In this document: positions 14,665 through 22,255 of the stretch, one piece after another
Layout: each line of letters opens with the position of its first letter
How positions within the stretch are numbered: the first letter of the stretch is position 1
IMG/VR virus record: IMGVR_UViG_3300020430_000085
Coordinates: 1 to 25,183 of that record
Direction: 5' to 3' (one strand)
DNA: 25,183 nucleotides
DNA from: a virus
The notes under the pieces: generated by a model
Database searches by the model: none
Told to the model about the DNA's origin: nothing
What the model saw: only the letters and a program-made list of their open reading frames with translations
Position numbers and translations under genes: made by a program

Positions 14665-15816
14665 TTAAATCTTGTAAGTATTATTTCCTGCTTTAACACC
14701 AGATAAGCCGTCTAACTTCATTTTAAACCTGTTTGGCTTACCTTTAATTGCTTGTCCTATTTCTGTACAAACATCTGCCGGTGAAATTCTGTGTTCGCTG
14801 GCCATGTCTAATATGTTAAGAGTTCTGTCATATATAGTTGTAATCATTTTAAAGGATTCTTGTTCATCTCTTGATTTTAAAATTACTCCCGCAGATCTAA
14901 AAACTCCGCCGGCGTTTGCAATAGTATCTGGAACATATAATATTTTATGATCAAGTAATTGTTGTTTAGCAATTGCAGAATCAACTATATCTAATTGGTT
15001 ATTAGCCGCTCCACAAATAACTTTACAGTTCATATCTGAAATTCTTGATATCCTAATATCATTACCCATTGCACAAGGAGAATATACATCAACTTCTTTT
15101 TTATGTATTTCATTGTGATTTACTATTTCAATTTTAAAAGGATATTGTTTTTGCAATTCATTAATATACTGTATTTTGTCTTCACTTTTATCTGCAACAA
15201 TTATACTAGCACCATCTTCTAAAATATAATTTGCTAATTGATATCCTACTTTTCCAATTCCTTTTATAGCAATTTTTAATCCTTCTAATGAATCTTTTCC
15301 TAACTTAAATTTTACACCTGCCTTCATTGCGTTGTAAACACCAAATGCTGTGCATGAACTTCCAATGTCTGGATCAGAATAAGTTGTTGTAAAATCTGTA
15401 TATCTTCTTAGTTGCTGTAACATATCAAAATTAAAACCAACATCAAGACCACCATAATAATCACCATTAAGATAATTTATAAGTTCTCCTAAATAAGGAT
15501 AAATTCTTTTTTCTTCTACCTGAAAAGCACCTATGTCTTTATGATAAGATTTTTGAATTGCTGTTTTTCCGCCACTTAACTTTATTCCTGCGACCATACA
15601 TTTTTCAGTCATTGCTTCTGCAAGTTTTTGCACATCTAGATAAGGTCTTTCATTATCTTTGTAATCAAAATATCTTATACCACCAAATGCTGGACCATTT
15701 TTTAAAGTATGAATTGCAATATAGGCACTGAAATTGCTTTCTTCATGATATCCATGAACCACTCTCTCAAAACCTTGTGTTTTGATTTCTTTAATATCCA
15801 TTGGCTGGATTGGCAT
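14665..15816 (-). CDS. Leu/Val/Glu/Phe-type amino-acid dehydrogenase
   Basis: This 383-residue protein has the architecture of leucine dehydrogenase, which interconverts branched-chain amino acids and their 2-oxo acids plus ammonia with NAD. The substrate domain has 'GPAFGGIR' (41-48), K72 in 'MTEKCMVAG', the catalytic lysine K84 in 'LSGGKTAI' and D125 in 'GLDVG'. The NAD domain has 'IKGIGKVG' (184-191) with acidic D209 in 'VADKS', favouring NAD over NADP. 'VPDTIANAGG' (295-304) closes the site. All catalytic residues are present. The gene starts 2 nt after the stop codon of a virion-type gene, with AGGAAT as ribosome binding site, and shares its late promoter. This is an unusual phage auxiliary metabolic gene; the exact substrate cannot be told. 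Confidence 0.93.
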   Translation of the reverse strand: MPIQPMDIKEIKTQGFERVVHGYHEESNFSAYIAIHTLKNGPAFGGIRYFDYKDNERPYLDVQKLAEAMTEKCMVAGIKLSGGKTAIQKSYHKDIGAFQVEEKRIYPYLGELINYLNGDYYGGLDVGFNFDMLQQLRRYTDFTTTYSDPDIGSSCTAFGVYNAMKAGVKFKLGKDSLEGLKIAIKGIGKVGYQLANYILEDGASIIVADKSEDKIQYINELQKQYPFKIEIVNHNEIHKKEVDVYSPCAMGNDIRISRISDMNCKVICGAANNQLDIVDSAIAKQQLLDHKILYVPDTIANAGGVFRSAGVILKSRDEQESFKMITTIYDRTLNILDMASEHRISPADVCTEIGQAIKGKPNRFKMKLDGLSGVKAGNNTYKI

Positions 15817-15817
15817 T

Positions 15818-16654
15818 TTAATTCCTAACTAGAATTTTAGTAATAGTTCCAACATCAGCTACTGCTGTCGGTAAGTAAATTATTCTAATCCATTTTGCCA
15901 TACTTGTAAAATTGTATGAAGCAATCGTTGTTGAATTAGTTAATGACACATAATCATTAGACTGTCCATCTAATTTAATATGAAACCATTGTGTGTGGTC
16001 TGTTGTATTTGCTGTACTTTCCATAGAACCTTCAACTATGAAGTCTCCATCAAATCCATTTGAATATAATGCAATAGTATGTTTTGCTGAAGTTAAATTT
16101 CTTTCACTTGCACCAGCGACTGCACTTGAATAATACCACGTTTCTCCAGTTGTTGCTTTACCTATATTTTGTTTAGTGAAATTTGGATTTGAACTTTCAA
16201 AAGTGATTTCTTCTGTTTTTCTTGGGTTAGAAGCAATACCTTCAACTACTTCTAATGTACCGTGTGCCGCTTCATTAAGGTCTGTAAACACCACTTGCTG
16301 TTCAGATGATGCGTTAGTAGTGTATAGTGAATAGTTGTAAAATGCACCAGCAACATCATCAATATCAGATGATGGTAAATTTAATTGTGCTAGTCCTTTG
16401 ACTGCATTTGATACTGTTAATGGTCTTGCAAGTATTGATTCGTTTGTGTTTGCATCTACTACGTTAAATGTTACAGTTAGATTAGTTAAATCAACTGCGT
16501 TTCTATCATTATCTTTTAACGCAAACTTCACAGTGTTATCAATACCTTGATACAATTTTATAGTTTTATCATACATTGTTGTACTACCTTGATTTGCACT
16601 TGTATTTACTATCACTGTATGAGTATCGTCATATACATATACCGTTACTGTCAT
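15818..16654 (-). CDS. Virion-type structural protein, BppU-like N-terminal part
   Basis: This 278-residue protein is rich in Thr, Asn, Ser and Val with beta-sandwich character. Residues about 27-120 ('IKLYQGIDNTVKFALKDNDR', then 'AVDLTNLTVTFNVVDA') resemble the BppU/baseplate-upper N-terminal domains found on phage appendage proteins. An internal ATG at codon 27 could be an alternative start, but the upstream one has AAGGAA and a late-promoter-like box at 16681. It is the first gene of a two-gene unit with the amino-acid dehydrogenase. Probably a minor virion or appendage protein. Confidence 0.6.
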   Translation of the reverse strand: MTVTVYVYDDTHTVIVNTSANQGSTTMYDKTIKLYQGIDNTVKFALKDNDRNAVDLTNLTVTFNVVDANTNESILARPLTVSNAVKGLAQLNLPSSDIDDVAGAFYNYSLYTTNASSEQQVVFTDLNEAAHGTLEVVEGIASNPRKTEEITFESSNPNFTKQNIGKATTGETWYYSSAVAGASERNLTSAKHTIALYSNGFDGDFIVEGSMESTANTTDHTQWFHIKLDGQSNDYVSLTNSTTIASYNFTSMAKWIRIIYLPTAVADVGTITKILVRN

Positions 16655-16680
16655 ACTATGTTTTCCTTAATCTTCATATA

Positions 16681-16688
16681 TATTTATG
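16681..16688 (-). promoter_or_regulatory. T4-type late promoter (CATAAATA variant)
   Basis: CATAAATA on the minus strand, one base from TATAAATA, 27 nt before the ATG at 16654, with AAGGAA between. It abuts the -35 of the divergent plus-strand promoter. Confidence 0.6.
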
Positions 16689-16717
16689 TTGCTAAATAGA
16701 ACTAACGAGTATATACT
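16689..16717 (+). promoter_or_regulatory. Sigma-70-like promoter for the plus-strand gene at 16736
   Basis: TTGCTA (16689-16694), a 17-bp spacer and TATACT (16712-16717). The expected start lies near 16724, leaving a leader of roughly 12 nt with no good Shine-Dalgarno. It is back-to-back with the late box at 16681-16688. Confidence 0.5.
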
Positions 16718-16735
16718 AAAAGAAAATTGTAAAGC

Positions 16736-17107
16736 ATGGATTATAACGAATTAGCAGATAAATTTCCCTTTTTGTCGTGTGTAAAACATGGCACCAACGA
16801 ATATGTAGGCATTGTACAAAATCAAGATGATTTTGTAACCAGCATATATGTATATGATGATATCCCAACTGATCAACTAAAAGCAGATTTTTTAAGATTA
16901 GGTGATGTTTGGTGGTGGGAATCAAATAGAGTAATCCCTATTAATATATTTTTAGCGGGAGAATTTACTCAATATCAAAACTGGCTTAAAACATTTACTA
17001 CTAAAGATATTAAAATGATTTTTGGACCAACAACTAGTTTAGGTAATATAATAAGAAAACGTATTAAAAGACGTCAAATTCAATTAGTTAAAAAGACTGA
17101 CGATTAG
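16736..17107 (+). CDS. Conserved hypothetical protein on the plus strand
   Basis: This 123-residue protein has an aromatic-rich middle ('LGDVWWWESNRVIPINIF') and a basic C-terminal tail ('RKRIKRRQIQLVKK', about 106-119). I recall similar proteins in marine T4-like phages ending in the same 'KRIKRR-IQLV' pattern, function unknown. The ATG is the only start, as an in-frame stop lies two codons upstream. It is one of only two genes on the plus strand and converges with the DnaE-like gene; their 3' ends overlap by 20 bp, so each transcript carries antisense to the other unless termination is precise. Confidence 0.75.
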   Translation: MDYNELADKFPFLSCVKHGTNEYVGIVQNQDDFVTSIYVYDDIPTDQLKADFLRLGDVWWWESNRVIPINIFLAGEFTQYQNWLKTFTTKDIKMIFGPTTSLGNIIRKRIKRRQIQLVKKTDD

Positions 17108-17672
17108 ACATCAAATTCATTTGTACACAGATTGCTAAAGCATATCCAATAGCATGACTCTTTTTAAAATAATAACTATCATCATTTGGTTTTACCCAAA
17201 CATTTGATTCAATTTCTGGCCAAGTTGCATTAAGTAAACTTCTCTTTGCTGGACGTATCACTGCCAAAACTGCCGCTAATTGTTCAACCGACTTTGGCTT
17301 CAACTTGCTAACAATATCATAATGATTATGTATATGAAATAATTGTTCAACTATTTCTTTATGCTCTAATAACGACCAATCAGGTTCTTGATTAATTAAT
17401 TGTTGTAAATGTTTTTCATCTTTAACTTTTTCATAAACACCAACATTTAATATATCTAACTTAAAATAACCTCTATCTTCTGCTTGTTTGTAATCTATGT
17501 TTGCTGTATTTGTAAATGGATGAACAGGAATATCAGTAAAATAAACACCAGTGTTGTGTTTTTTTATTTCACCGTTTTGAATAATACTAGCAGGAATATG
17601 TTTTAACTTTTCTAGTAAAACATCTCTATCTTTTACATCAATATCAATATCTGTTTTTGCTATATTAGTCAT
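17088..17672 (-). CDS. Mini-protein with DNA polymerase III alpha (DnaE)-like palm/finger motifs
   Basis: Although only 194 residues long, this protein carries in order several patterns typical of the more than 1000-residue DnaE: 'TDIDIDVKDRD' (7-17), like the palm motif with paired catalytic Asp; 'GYFKLDILNVG' (68-78), like 'FDFLGL' with the third catalytic Asp (D73 here); 'VSKLKPKSVEQLAAVLAVIRPAK' (121-143), like the 'LKP...IA.L.RP' finger segment; and 'KKSHAIGYAL' (170-179), like 'KSHSAAYAL'. PHP, tau-binding and most finger regions are absent. The upstream TTG (17696) is rejected for the ATG at 17672, which overlaps the previous gene's stop by 8 bp. Whether it can polymerise or has been adapted to bind DNA is unknown. 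Confidence 0.65.
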   Translation of the reverse strand: MTNIAKTDIDIDVKDRDVLLEKLKHIPASIIQNGEIKKHNTGVYFTDIPVHPFTNTANIDYKQAEDRGYFKLDILNVGVYEKVKDEKHLQQLINQEPDWSLLEHKEIVEQLFHIHNHYDIVSKLKPKSVEQLAAVLAVIRPAKRSLLNATWPEIESNVWVKPNDDSYYFKKSHAIGYALAICVQMNLMSNRQSF

Positions 17673-18225
17673 TTGCTTTTTTAGGTTCTCCTGCAATTCC
17701 CCATTGGTTGTGTCTTGGATCTTGCATTTGTTTAATGTGTTCTTTTGAATAATTTAAATTTTCAATTGCTTCATATTCTGACAAAGGTGTTGACAAAGTA
17801 TTTTCTTCTATATGTTTCATTTGCTCATCTGTAAGGCCTGCGTTTGCGTATTCTTCATCTTTACTCATAGGAAATTTTAATTCCATTTGATCATCTTCTG
17901 GTGTATGGAAAGTTGTTGACATAGATGTTGTGTAGTCACCCATGGATAAACTACCACCACCATAAGTAACGTCAAAAGTATAATCATCGTCTTTTTCTAT
18001 TCCAACACCCCATGACGATTGTTGCAATTTTGATATTTCTTGATTTACAGAACTCATTCTGTTTTTCCAATCATCTAATTTTGTTCGTTGTCTTATTACT
18101 TCATCTTTATGTACTAAATGTACCAACGTTTTTAATTCTTCCCATTTTTCTTTTACAGTTTCATTATCACTACTAGTTGCCACCTTGGCTACTATTTCTG
18201 GAACACCATCAAAATCAAATGTCAT
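17665..18225 (-). CDS. Hypothetical protein in the replication block
   Basis: I do not recognise this 186-residue protein. The N-terminal 70 residues are helical and charged, with coiled-coil potential ('WEELKTLVHLVHKDEVIRQR'). The middle is Gly/Ser/Thr-rich and likely flexible, and the C-terminal 50 residues are polar and helical. The ATG shares its A with the stop of the zinc-finger gene (TAATG) and the end overlaps the DnaE-like gene, so it is translationally coupled on both sides and may act with these partners. Confidence 0.65.
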   Translation of the reverse strand: MTFDFDGVPEIVAKVATSSDNETVKEKWEELKTLVHLVHKDEVIRQRTKLDDWKNRMSSVNQEISKLQQSSWGVGIEKDDDYTFDVTYGGGSLSMGDYTTSMSTTFHTPEDDQMELKFPMSKDEEYANAGLTDEQMKHIEENTLSTPLSEYEAIENLNYSKEHIKQMQDPRHNQWGIAGEPKKAND

Positions 18226-18902
18226 TATAGACCTGCCGTTTCTAGCACCTGTTCAACGAACTGTACATCCTGTTGTGCCATTTGGAATTTAGCCGTCCAG
18301 TAATCAGGATCAATATAATCATGTACTAGTCCAACTTGTTCGTTGTTTAATCTTTCTAATAGTTTAACACCACTTTCGCAATTATACAAGACCCAAGGAG
18401 ATAGTTTTCCAGATCTAATAAAATGAACTGCCCTGTTTGGTGTTATGTTTTGTAAGCAATCATTGAAGTTTTGATCATTATCGAGACCCCAACGTTTCAT
18501 TATAATCACAGCACGTTCAACTGCCGTTTGTGCTGGTTCATTTCTTAAATGTTCTTTAATATATTTTTCATATACAGAATCCAAATGCCAGCGATCAATC
18601 TTTACCATGTTCTTCAACAAATAATCAATATACTTGCTAGGATCATCTACATGTACATCATATAAATATCTTCCAAATTTTGTAAATGCTGTGTAGTATT
18701 TGCTTTTGGCAAAGTCATCATATGTTCTATCTTTTTGTGTTTGTGGCATAGTTTTTTTATAAAAGTATTGATATGCTCTAAATGCCAACTGTACAAAACG
18801 TTCATCTTGTTGTTGATAACGTCTTTTTGGTTCACATAAATGTACTGCTAATGTTGATTCTTTTGTAAACTTTTTACCACAATACTTACACTCAAACATC
18901 AT
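18225..18902 (-). CDS. Zinc-finger-like protein, conserved hypothetical
   Basis: With the ATG at 18902 the protein has 225 residues. The N-terminus 'MMFECKYCGKKFTKESTLAV' has C5 and C8, followed by H21 and C23, matching a C2H2/C2HC finger. The rest is helical with many aromatic and basic residues ('FVQLAFRAYQYFYKK', 'AKSKYYTAFTKFGRYLYDV'). The frame extends to an ATG at 18935, but 18902 overlaps the previous stop (ATGA) and places the finger at the very N-terminus. A DNA- or RNA-binding role in replication or transcription is likely from the finger and neighbours; no named function is known to me. Confidence 0.7.
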   Translation of the reverse strand: MMFECKYCGKKFTKESTLAVHLCEPKRRYQQQDERFVQLAFRAYQYFYKKTMPQTQKDRTYDDFAKSKYYTAFTKFGRYLYDVHVDDPSKYIDYLLKNMVKIDRWHLDSVYEKYIKEHLRNEPAQTAVERAVIIMKRWGLDNDQNFNDCLQNITPNRAVHFIRSGKLSPWVLYNCESGVKLLERLNNEQVGLVHDYIDPDYWTAKFQMAQQDVQFVEQVLETAGL

Positions 18903-19381
18903 TTGCCTATTTCTTTTATTTCTTTGTCTGTCCATCCTTGTTGACGTGCTAATTTTTTAAAACCATCAACATCATTGATCATTTTCAATGCTTCTATTTC
19001 ATCTATTTTTGCATGTGGAAAACACTCTGCTAGTAATTTATCTACACCAGTTTTTTTGCCTTTGCCTTTGGGTGCTTTTACCCATGGATGAAACATTTTC
19101 TTTTTAATACCTGCTAGTGATAACAACTTCCAAAACATTTCCGAATCACCTTCATGCTTTTGTGTTGTGCCAAAATGTTTGTTTGCAAATTCATTCACAG
19201 AAAGTATGTAGTGTTCTTTGAATGCTTTTTGTCCTTGTACATTGCTTGTAAATCTCATTGCTGTGTATGGCGAAAATGTTTTCTTTTCTTCTTCGTCGAG
19301 TGTGTTATACCACTTTGAATTGGCCATATCAATGTTGTACAACATTTGATTTAAATTTATTTTTTTAGTGTTTGTTGCCAT
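18899..19381 (-). CDS. Hypothetical protein, weakly resembling clamp-loader small subunit gp62
   Basis: This 160-residue protein is helical and basic. The region 'FSPYTAMRFTSNVQ' followed by 'EHYILSVNEFANKHFG' and 'KKKMFHPWVKAPKGKGKK' (about 36-115) recalls the spacing of conserved residues in T4-type gp62 proteins (Arg, Asn-Glu, Lys-Trp-x-Lys), but no diagnostic motif exists and no gp44 gene is next to it in this window, so the assignment is weak. The ATG overlaps the stop of the 55-residue membrane gene, and its own stop overlaps the zinc-finger gene start. The surrounding genes suggest a replication role. Confidence 0.6.
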   Translation of the reverse strand: MATNTKKINLNQMLYNIDMANSKWYNTLDEEEKKTFSPYTAMRFTSNVQGQKAFKEHYILSVNEFANKHFGTTQKHEGDSEMFWKLLSLAGIKKKMFHPWVKAPKGKGKKTGVDKLLAECFPHAKIDEIEALKMINDVDGFKKLARQQGWTDKEIKEIGK

Positions 19382-19548
19382 TAAAACAATTCCTCAGCAA
19401 TCCCTAATACTTCTGCTAGTAGCAATAGAAATCCTGCCATTAAAAAATTACCACCCATTAAAAAGCCACACCCAACTATTCTAATAAAACTTTTTACCAG
19501 ACTGATATAAAAGTGTGCTTTGCCCGGATCTTTCGTTGCTATCTTCAT
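19381..19548 (-). CDS. Small membrane protein, 55 residues
   Basis: This short frame reads MKIATKDPGKAHFYISLVKS and then a hydrophobic region ('FLMGGNFLMAGFLLLLAEVL', about 29-48) before 'GIAEELF'. One or two membrane segments are possible. The stop overlaps the ATG of the next gene (TAATG), and the start lies 3 nt after the stop of the SGNH-like gene, with AGAAAGG upstream, so it fills the gap exactly as a real coupled gene would. Similar 'KDPGKAHFYISL' proteins exist in marine T4-like phages as far as I recall, without known function. Confidence 0.8.
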   Translation of the reverse strand: MKIATKDPGKAHFYISLVKSFIRIVGCGFLMGGNFLMAGFLLLLAEVLGIAEELF

Positions 19549-19551
19549 ATT

Positions 19552-20265
19552 TTATTTGCCTTTCTCTAAAATGTCAACTGTTTCTTTATCTAAAATAAAG
19601 TTTTCTAGCACCCATTTGTTTCCATCTCTTGTCCAATGGTCATCTGTGTCAGATATTGATAGAGCTGTTTCGACTCCGTATTCTTTTTTTATTTTTTTCC
19701 AAACATTATTAGTACCATGATATCTATTGAACTCTAATAGTTTAAAATATTTAAAATTATAAAGTTTATGCATATTATTGTACAATTGATCAACATAAGA
19801 CTGTCTATGTTCTGATACTGCTACATTATCTAACCAGTGTTTTGCATAACGTTCCTGTGCATTTGGTGAATGCACTTTAGATAAAGAAAAAGGAGTTGGT
19901 GTTTTTGTTAATCTAGTTCCTCCACCACTTCTCCATAGTTCACTACCTAACAAATATTTCTGATAAAAATTATCATCTACTTTTCTTTCGTAAAATTCAA
20001 ATTTATTTAAATCATCAGCATCAACTACATCCTGCATTACTCCTACTCTTGGATGGTACGTTCTGTTTACAAAAACAAAGTCTATATCGTTTATTTTTGA
20101 ATCTAACAAACACCAAGTTGCATAGTCAATACTGCGACCACCTAATGCATAGTTGTAATAATCATGCTGTGGATATTTTTTATACAATTGATATGGCCAA
20201 CCGATTGTGTAATCATCATACGTTTCAATAGATGAATAACTACAACCAATTATTGCAATCTTCAC
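19552..20265 (-). CDS. SGNH/GDSL-hydrolase-like protein
   Basis: This 237-residue protein starts 'MKIAIIGCSYSS', where the serine after Gly-Cys matches the block-I nucleophile position. 'NYALGGRSIDY' (38-48) fits block II, 'DFVFVNRTYHPR' (62-73) fits block III with its Asn, and 'DTDDHWTRDGNKWV' (206-219) fits block V with the catalytic His near 210. Such enzymes are esterases or acyl-hydrolases acting on lipids, acetylated sugars or peptidoglycan. No signal peptide is visible. The start is GTG, overlapping the previous stop (GTGA), with GTAGGAG upstream. The DxxH spacing is slightly off (D208-D209-H210), so activity is uncertain. Confidence 0.65.
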   Translation of the reverse strand: MKIAIIGCSYSSIETYDDYTIGWPYQLYKKYPQHDYYNYALGGRSIDYATWCLLDSKINDIDFVFVNRTYHPRVGVMQDVVDADDLNKFEFYERKVDDNFYQKYLLGSELWRSGGGTRLTKTPTPFSLSKVHSPNAQERYAKHWLDNVAVSEHRQSYVDQLYNNMHKLYNFKYFKLLEFNRYHGTNNVWKKIKKEYGVETALSISDTDDHWTRDGNKWVLENFILDKETVDILEKGK

Positions 20266-20762
20266 ACTAAATCTCCTACCTGTATTTGGTCAGGAATTTG
20301 GTTGAGTTCTTTTGCAAAGTAAACACAATTTGGTTTATCACCTGTTGTTAATGGTGTTGTTAAAATATGTCCGTTTTTTAATTTTGGAAAAAACCATTTT
20401 ACTTCTTGAAACACATTTACTATTTTAACTTCTTTAAAATCATGTGTGTATCCTGAAAATGGATTGTATACAAATGCTTCAAATCCTCTGTCATTCAAAC
20501 TAGTTAAAGGCAACATCTCGCAAACACCCATTTCTTTTTCTCCGATCATTATACTCCAATCCATTGGCATTTCGATTGTTTGACCTCCAATGTCAAGAAT
20601 TACTGCCGGAGCATTAAAAGATTCTAAAAAGATAAGCGGAATATAAAAATAATCTAATGCTTTTGGATTTGTGCAATCCAAAACACAGTATTGCAAATCT
20701 TCCACTATCGTTGGTACTGCATTTAAATTGTAAGTGTTATTGTCAACTGTTAATATGTTCAT
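20262..20762 (-). CDS. Conserved hypothetical protein downstream of uvsW
   Basis: This 166-residue protein is compact and beta-rich ('PAVILDIGGQTIEMPMDWSI', then 'MIGEKEMGVCEML') with no signal peptide or membrane segment. I do not recognise a domain. The ATG overlaps the uvsW stop (ATGA) and the stop overlaps the next gene. Tight coupling to uvsW suggests expression at the same time and perhaps a DNA-metabolism role, but nothing in the sequence shows it. Confidence 0.65.
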   Translation of the reverse strand: MNILTVDNNTYNLNAVPTIVEDLQYCVLDCTNPKALDYFYIPLIFLESFNAPAVILDIGGQTIEMPMDWSIMIGEKEMGVCEMLPLTSLNDRGFEAFVYNPFSGYTHDFKEVKIVNVFQEVKWFFPKLKNGHILTTPLTTGDKPNCVYFAKELNQIPDQIQVGDLV

Positions 20763-22216
20763 TCTATATTTACTTTCTCAATTGTAAAAGGATAATTTGC
20801 TTCTTTGTAAAACTTTTTCCTTGTTGTTAAATGACGTTTGGAAAACTTACAAGCACTTGTTATATCCCATATTTCTACATGGTCTTTATCTTCTGCTTTT
20901 CTAATACCTCTACCAATCGACTGTATTACTCTTACAAAAGATTTACCTGGTTCTATCAATACCAAATTAAATATTCTTGGCAAATTAATACCTACTGCCG
21001 CTACACCGTATGTAGCAATAATGACCTTGTGTTGCTCTGTAGCAATTTCGTCATATTCTTCTTCTCTATCTTCTAGTTTAGTTCTACCTTGTATGAATAC
21101 TGAATCAACAATTATTTCTTCAAGTGCTTGTCCTGTTTTAATTCTATCAACTAGAATAAGTGTATTTCCTTCTGCCCTCATTGTATCAACCAAGTCAGCA
21201 ATAAATTGTAAACGTGTTTCATTTGTTACTAAAAATGTTTGCTCACTTGCATAAGTTGAAAATGCATTTGTTTCTTGTGTTTGTATAACATTAACATGAC
21301 AATTTGCTAATACACCTTTGTCTTGCAATTCACTTGCTGATAACTTATTGATAACTTCACCGAGACTTGCTTGAAGAGATGCTTTTTCATAATCTTCTTT
21401 TGGTATAGTTCCTGTAAGCCCCCAACGTATAGGAACTGTTGCAAATGGGCCTGTTAATAGTGTTTTAAGTACATCTGCTTTAGCCTGATGTACTTCATCT
21501 ACCATAACGCATACTACACCTTGCAAAAAGTCTCCTATGCTAACTTCTGCTTCAAACTTTTTAGTTTTCTTAAGCATGTTGTTTAAACTCTGCCAAGTGC
21601 AAATTGTGTGTTGCTTATCAAATTCTTTACGTTCACCATAATATACACCAACGTCTAAACCAAGTGTTTTATAATCACCTTCTGTTTGTGTAACAAGTGA
21701 TTTGTTAGGAACAATTACAATTGATCTTCCATATGGTTGTACCAATTGTGATAATGTTGCTGTTATAATTGTTTTACCAGCACCTGTGGCAATCTCCTGT
21801 AGGCATTGTGGATTTTCTAAAAACTTATTAATTGTTTCTACTTGATAATCTCTTAATACAATCGGCTGTCCTGCTTGTGGATGTTTTGGACCCCATGTTT
21901 TTTCGAAGTGTAAACTTTCATCTATTTTCTCAAATTTAAATTCATGTACTTCTCTATTATCTTCAATATCAATTTCATAATCTTGATCTTCAATAATTGG
22001 AAGTATCCTATCTAACAAATTTAAATATGTCCTGCCGCCTATATCACAAAAACGTATATTACCATCCCATCTACCTAACTTATATGCAGGCAAATGATAT
22101 GCATACGGCAAAAAGAATTTAAGTTTATCTGAAATTTTCCGTCTTGTTATAACATCAAGACCTTCAAACTTCACATTGACTTCATCTCTAATAATTAATT
22201 TCGCGACTTTAGACAT
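20759..22216 (-). CDS. uvsW: Recombination/replication helicase UvsW (SF2)
   Basis: UvsW is a superfamily-2 DNA helicase that resolves branched intermediates and R-loops and helps switch T4 from origin- to recombination-dependent replication. The 485-residue protein has a short N-terminal DNA-binding domain (about 1-110, with 'RKISDKLKFFLPYAYHLPAY' and 'LGRWDGNIR'), then Q-like 'LRDYQVETI', Walker A 'GAGKT' (145-149), 'DEVH' box (240-243), 'WGLTGT' motif III (265-270) and the C-terminal motif VI 'IQSIGRGIRKA'. The ATG lacks a Shine-Dalgarno and lies 6 nt past a promoter -10 box. Confidence 0.96.
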   Translation of the reverse strand: MSKVAKLIIRDEVNVKFEGLDVITRRKISDKLKFFLPYAYHLPAYKLGRWDGNIRFCDIGGRTYLNLLDRILPIIEDQDYEIDIEDNREVHEFKFEKIDESLHFEKTWGPKHPQAGQPIVLRDYQVETINKFLENPQCLQEIATGAGKTIITATLSQLVQPYGRSIVIVPNKSLVTQTEGDYKTLGLDVGVYYGERKEFDKQHTICTWQSLNNMLKKTKKFEAEVSIGDFLQGVVCVMVDEVHQAKADVLKTLLTGPFATVPIRWGLTGTIPKEDYEKASLQASLGEVINKLSASELQDKGVLANCHVNVIQTQETNAFSTYASEQTFLVTNETRLQFIADLVDTMRAEGNTLILVDRIKTGQALEEIIVDSVFIQGRTKLEDREEEYDEIATEQHKVIIATYGVAAVGINLPRIFNLVLIEPGKSFVRVIQSIGRGIRKAEDKDHVEIWDITSACKFSKRHLTTRKKFYKEANYPFTIEKVNIE

Positions 22217-22222
22217 AACACT

Positions 22223-22251
22223 ATAATAACTTATCTACAATAAAAATGCAA
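22223..22251 (-). promoter_or_regulatory. Sigma-70-like promoter for uvsW, leaderless geometry
   Basis: TTGCAT (22246-22251), a 17-bp spacer and TATTAT (22223-22228), then AGTGTT and the ATG at 22216. Hexamers match consensus at 4 and 5 of 6 bases. Confidence 0.6.
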
Positions 22252-22255
22252 GAGA

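Noticed and set aside
20838-21254. 138-residue open frame on the plus strand
   Set aside because: It is antisense to the helicase C-terminal domain of uvsW, no start signals.
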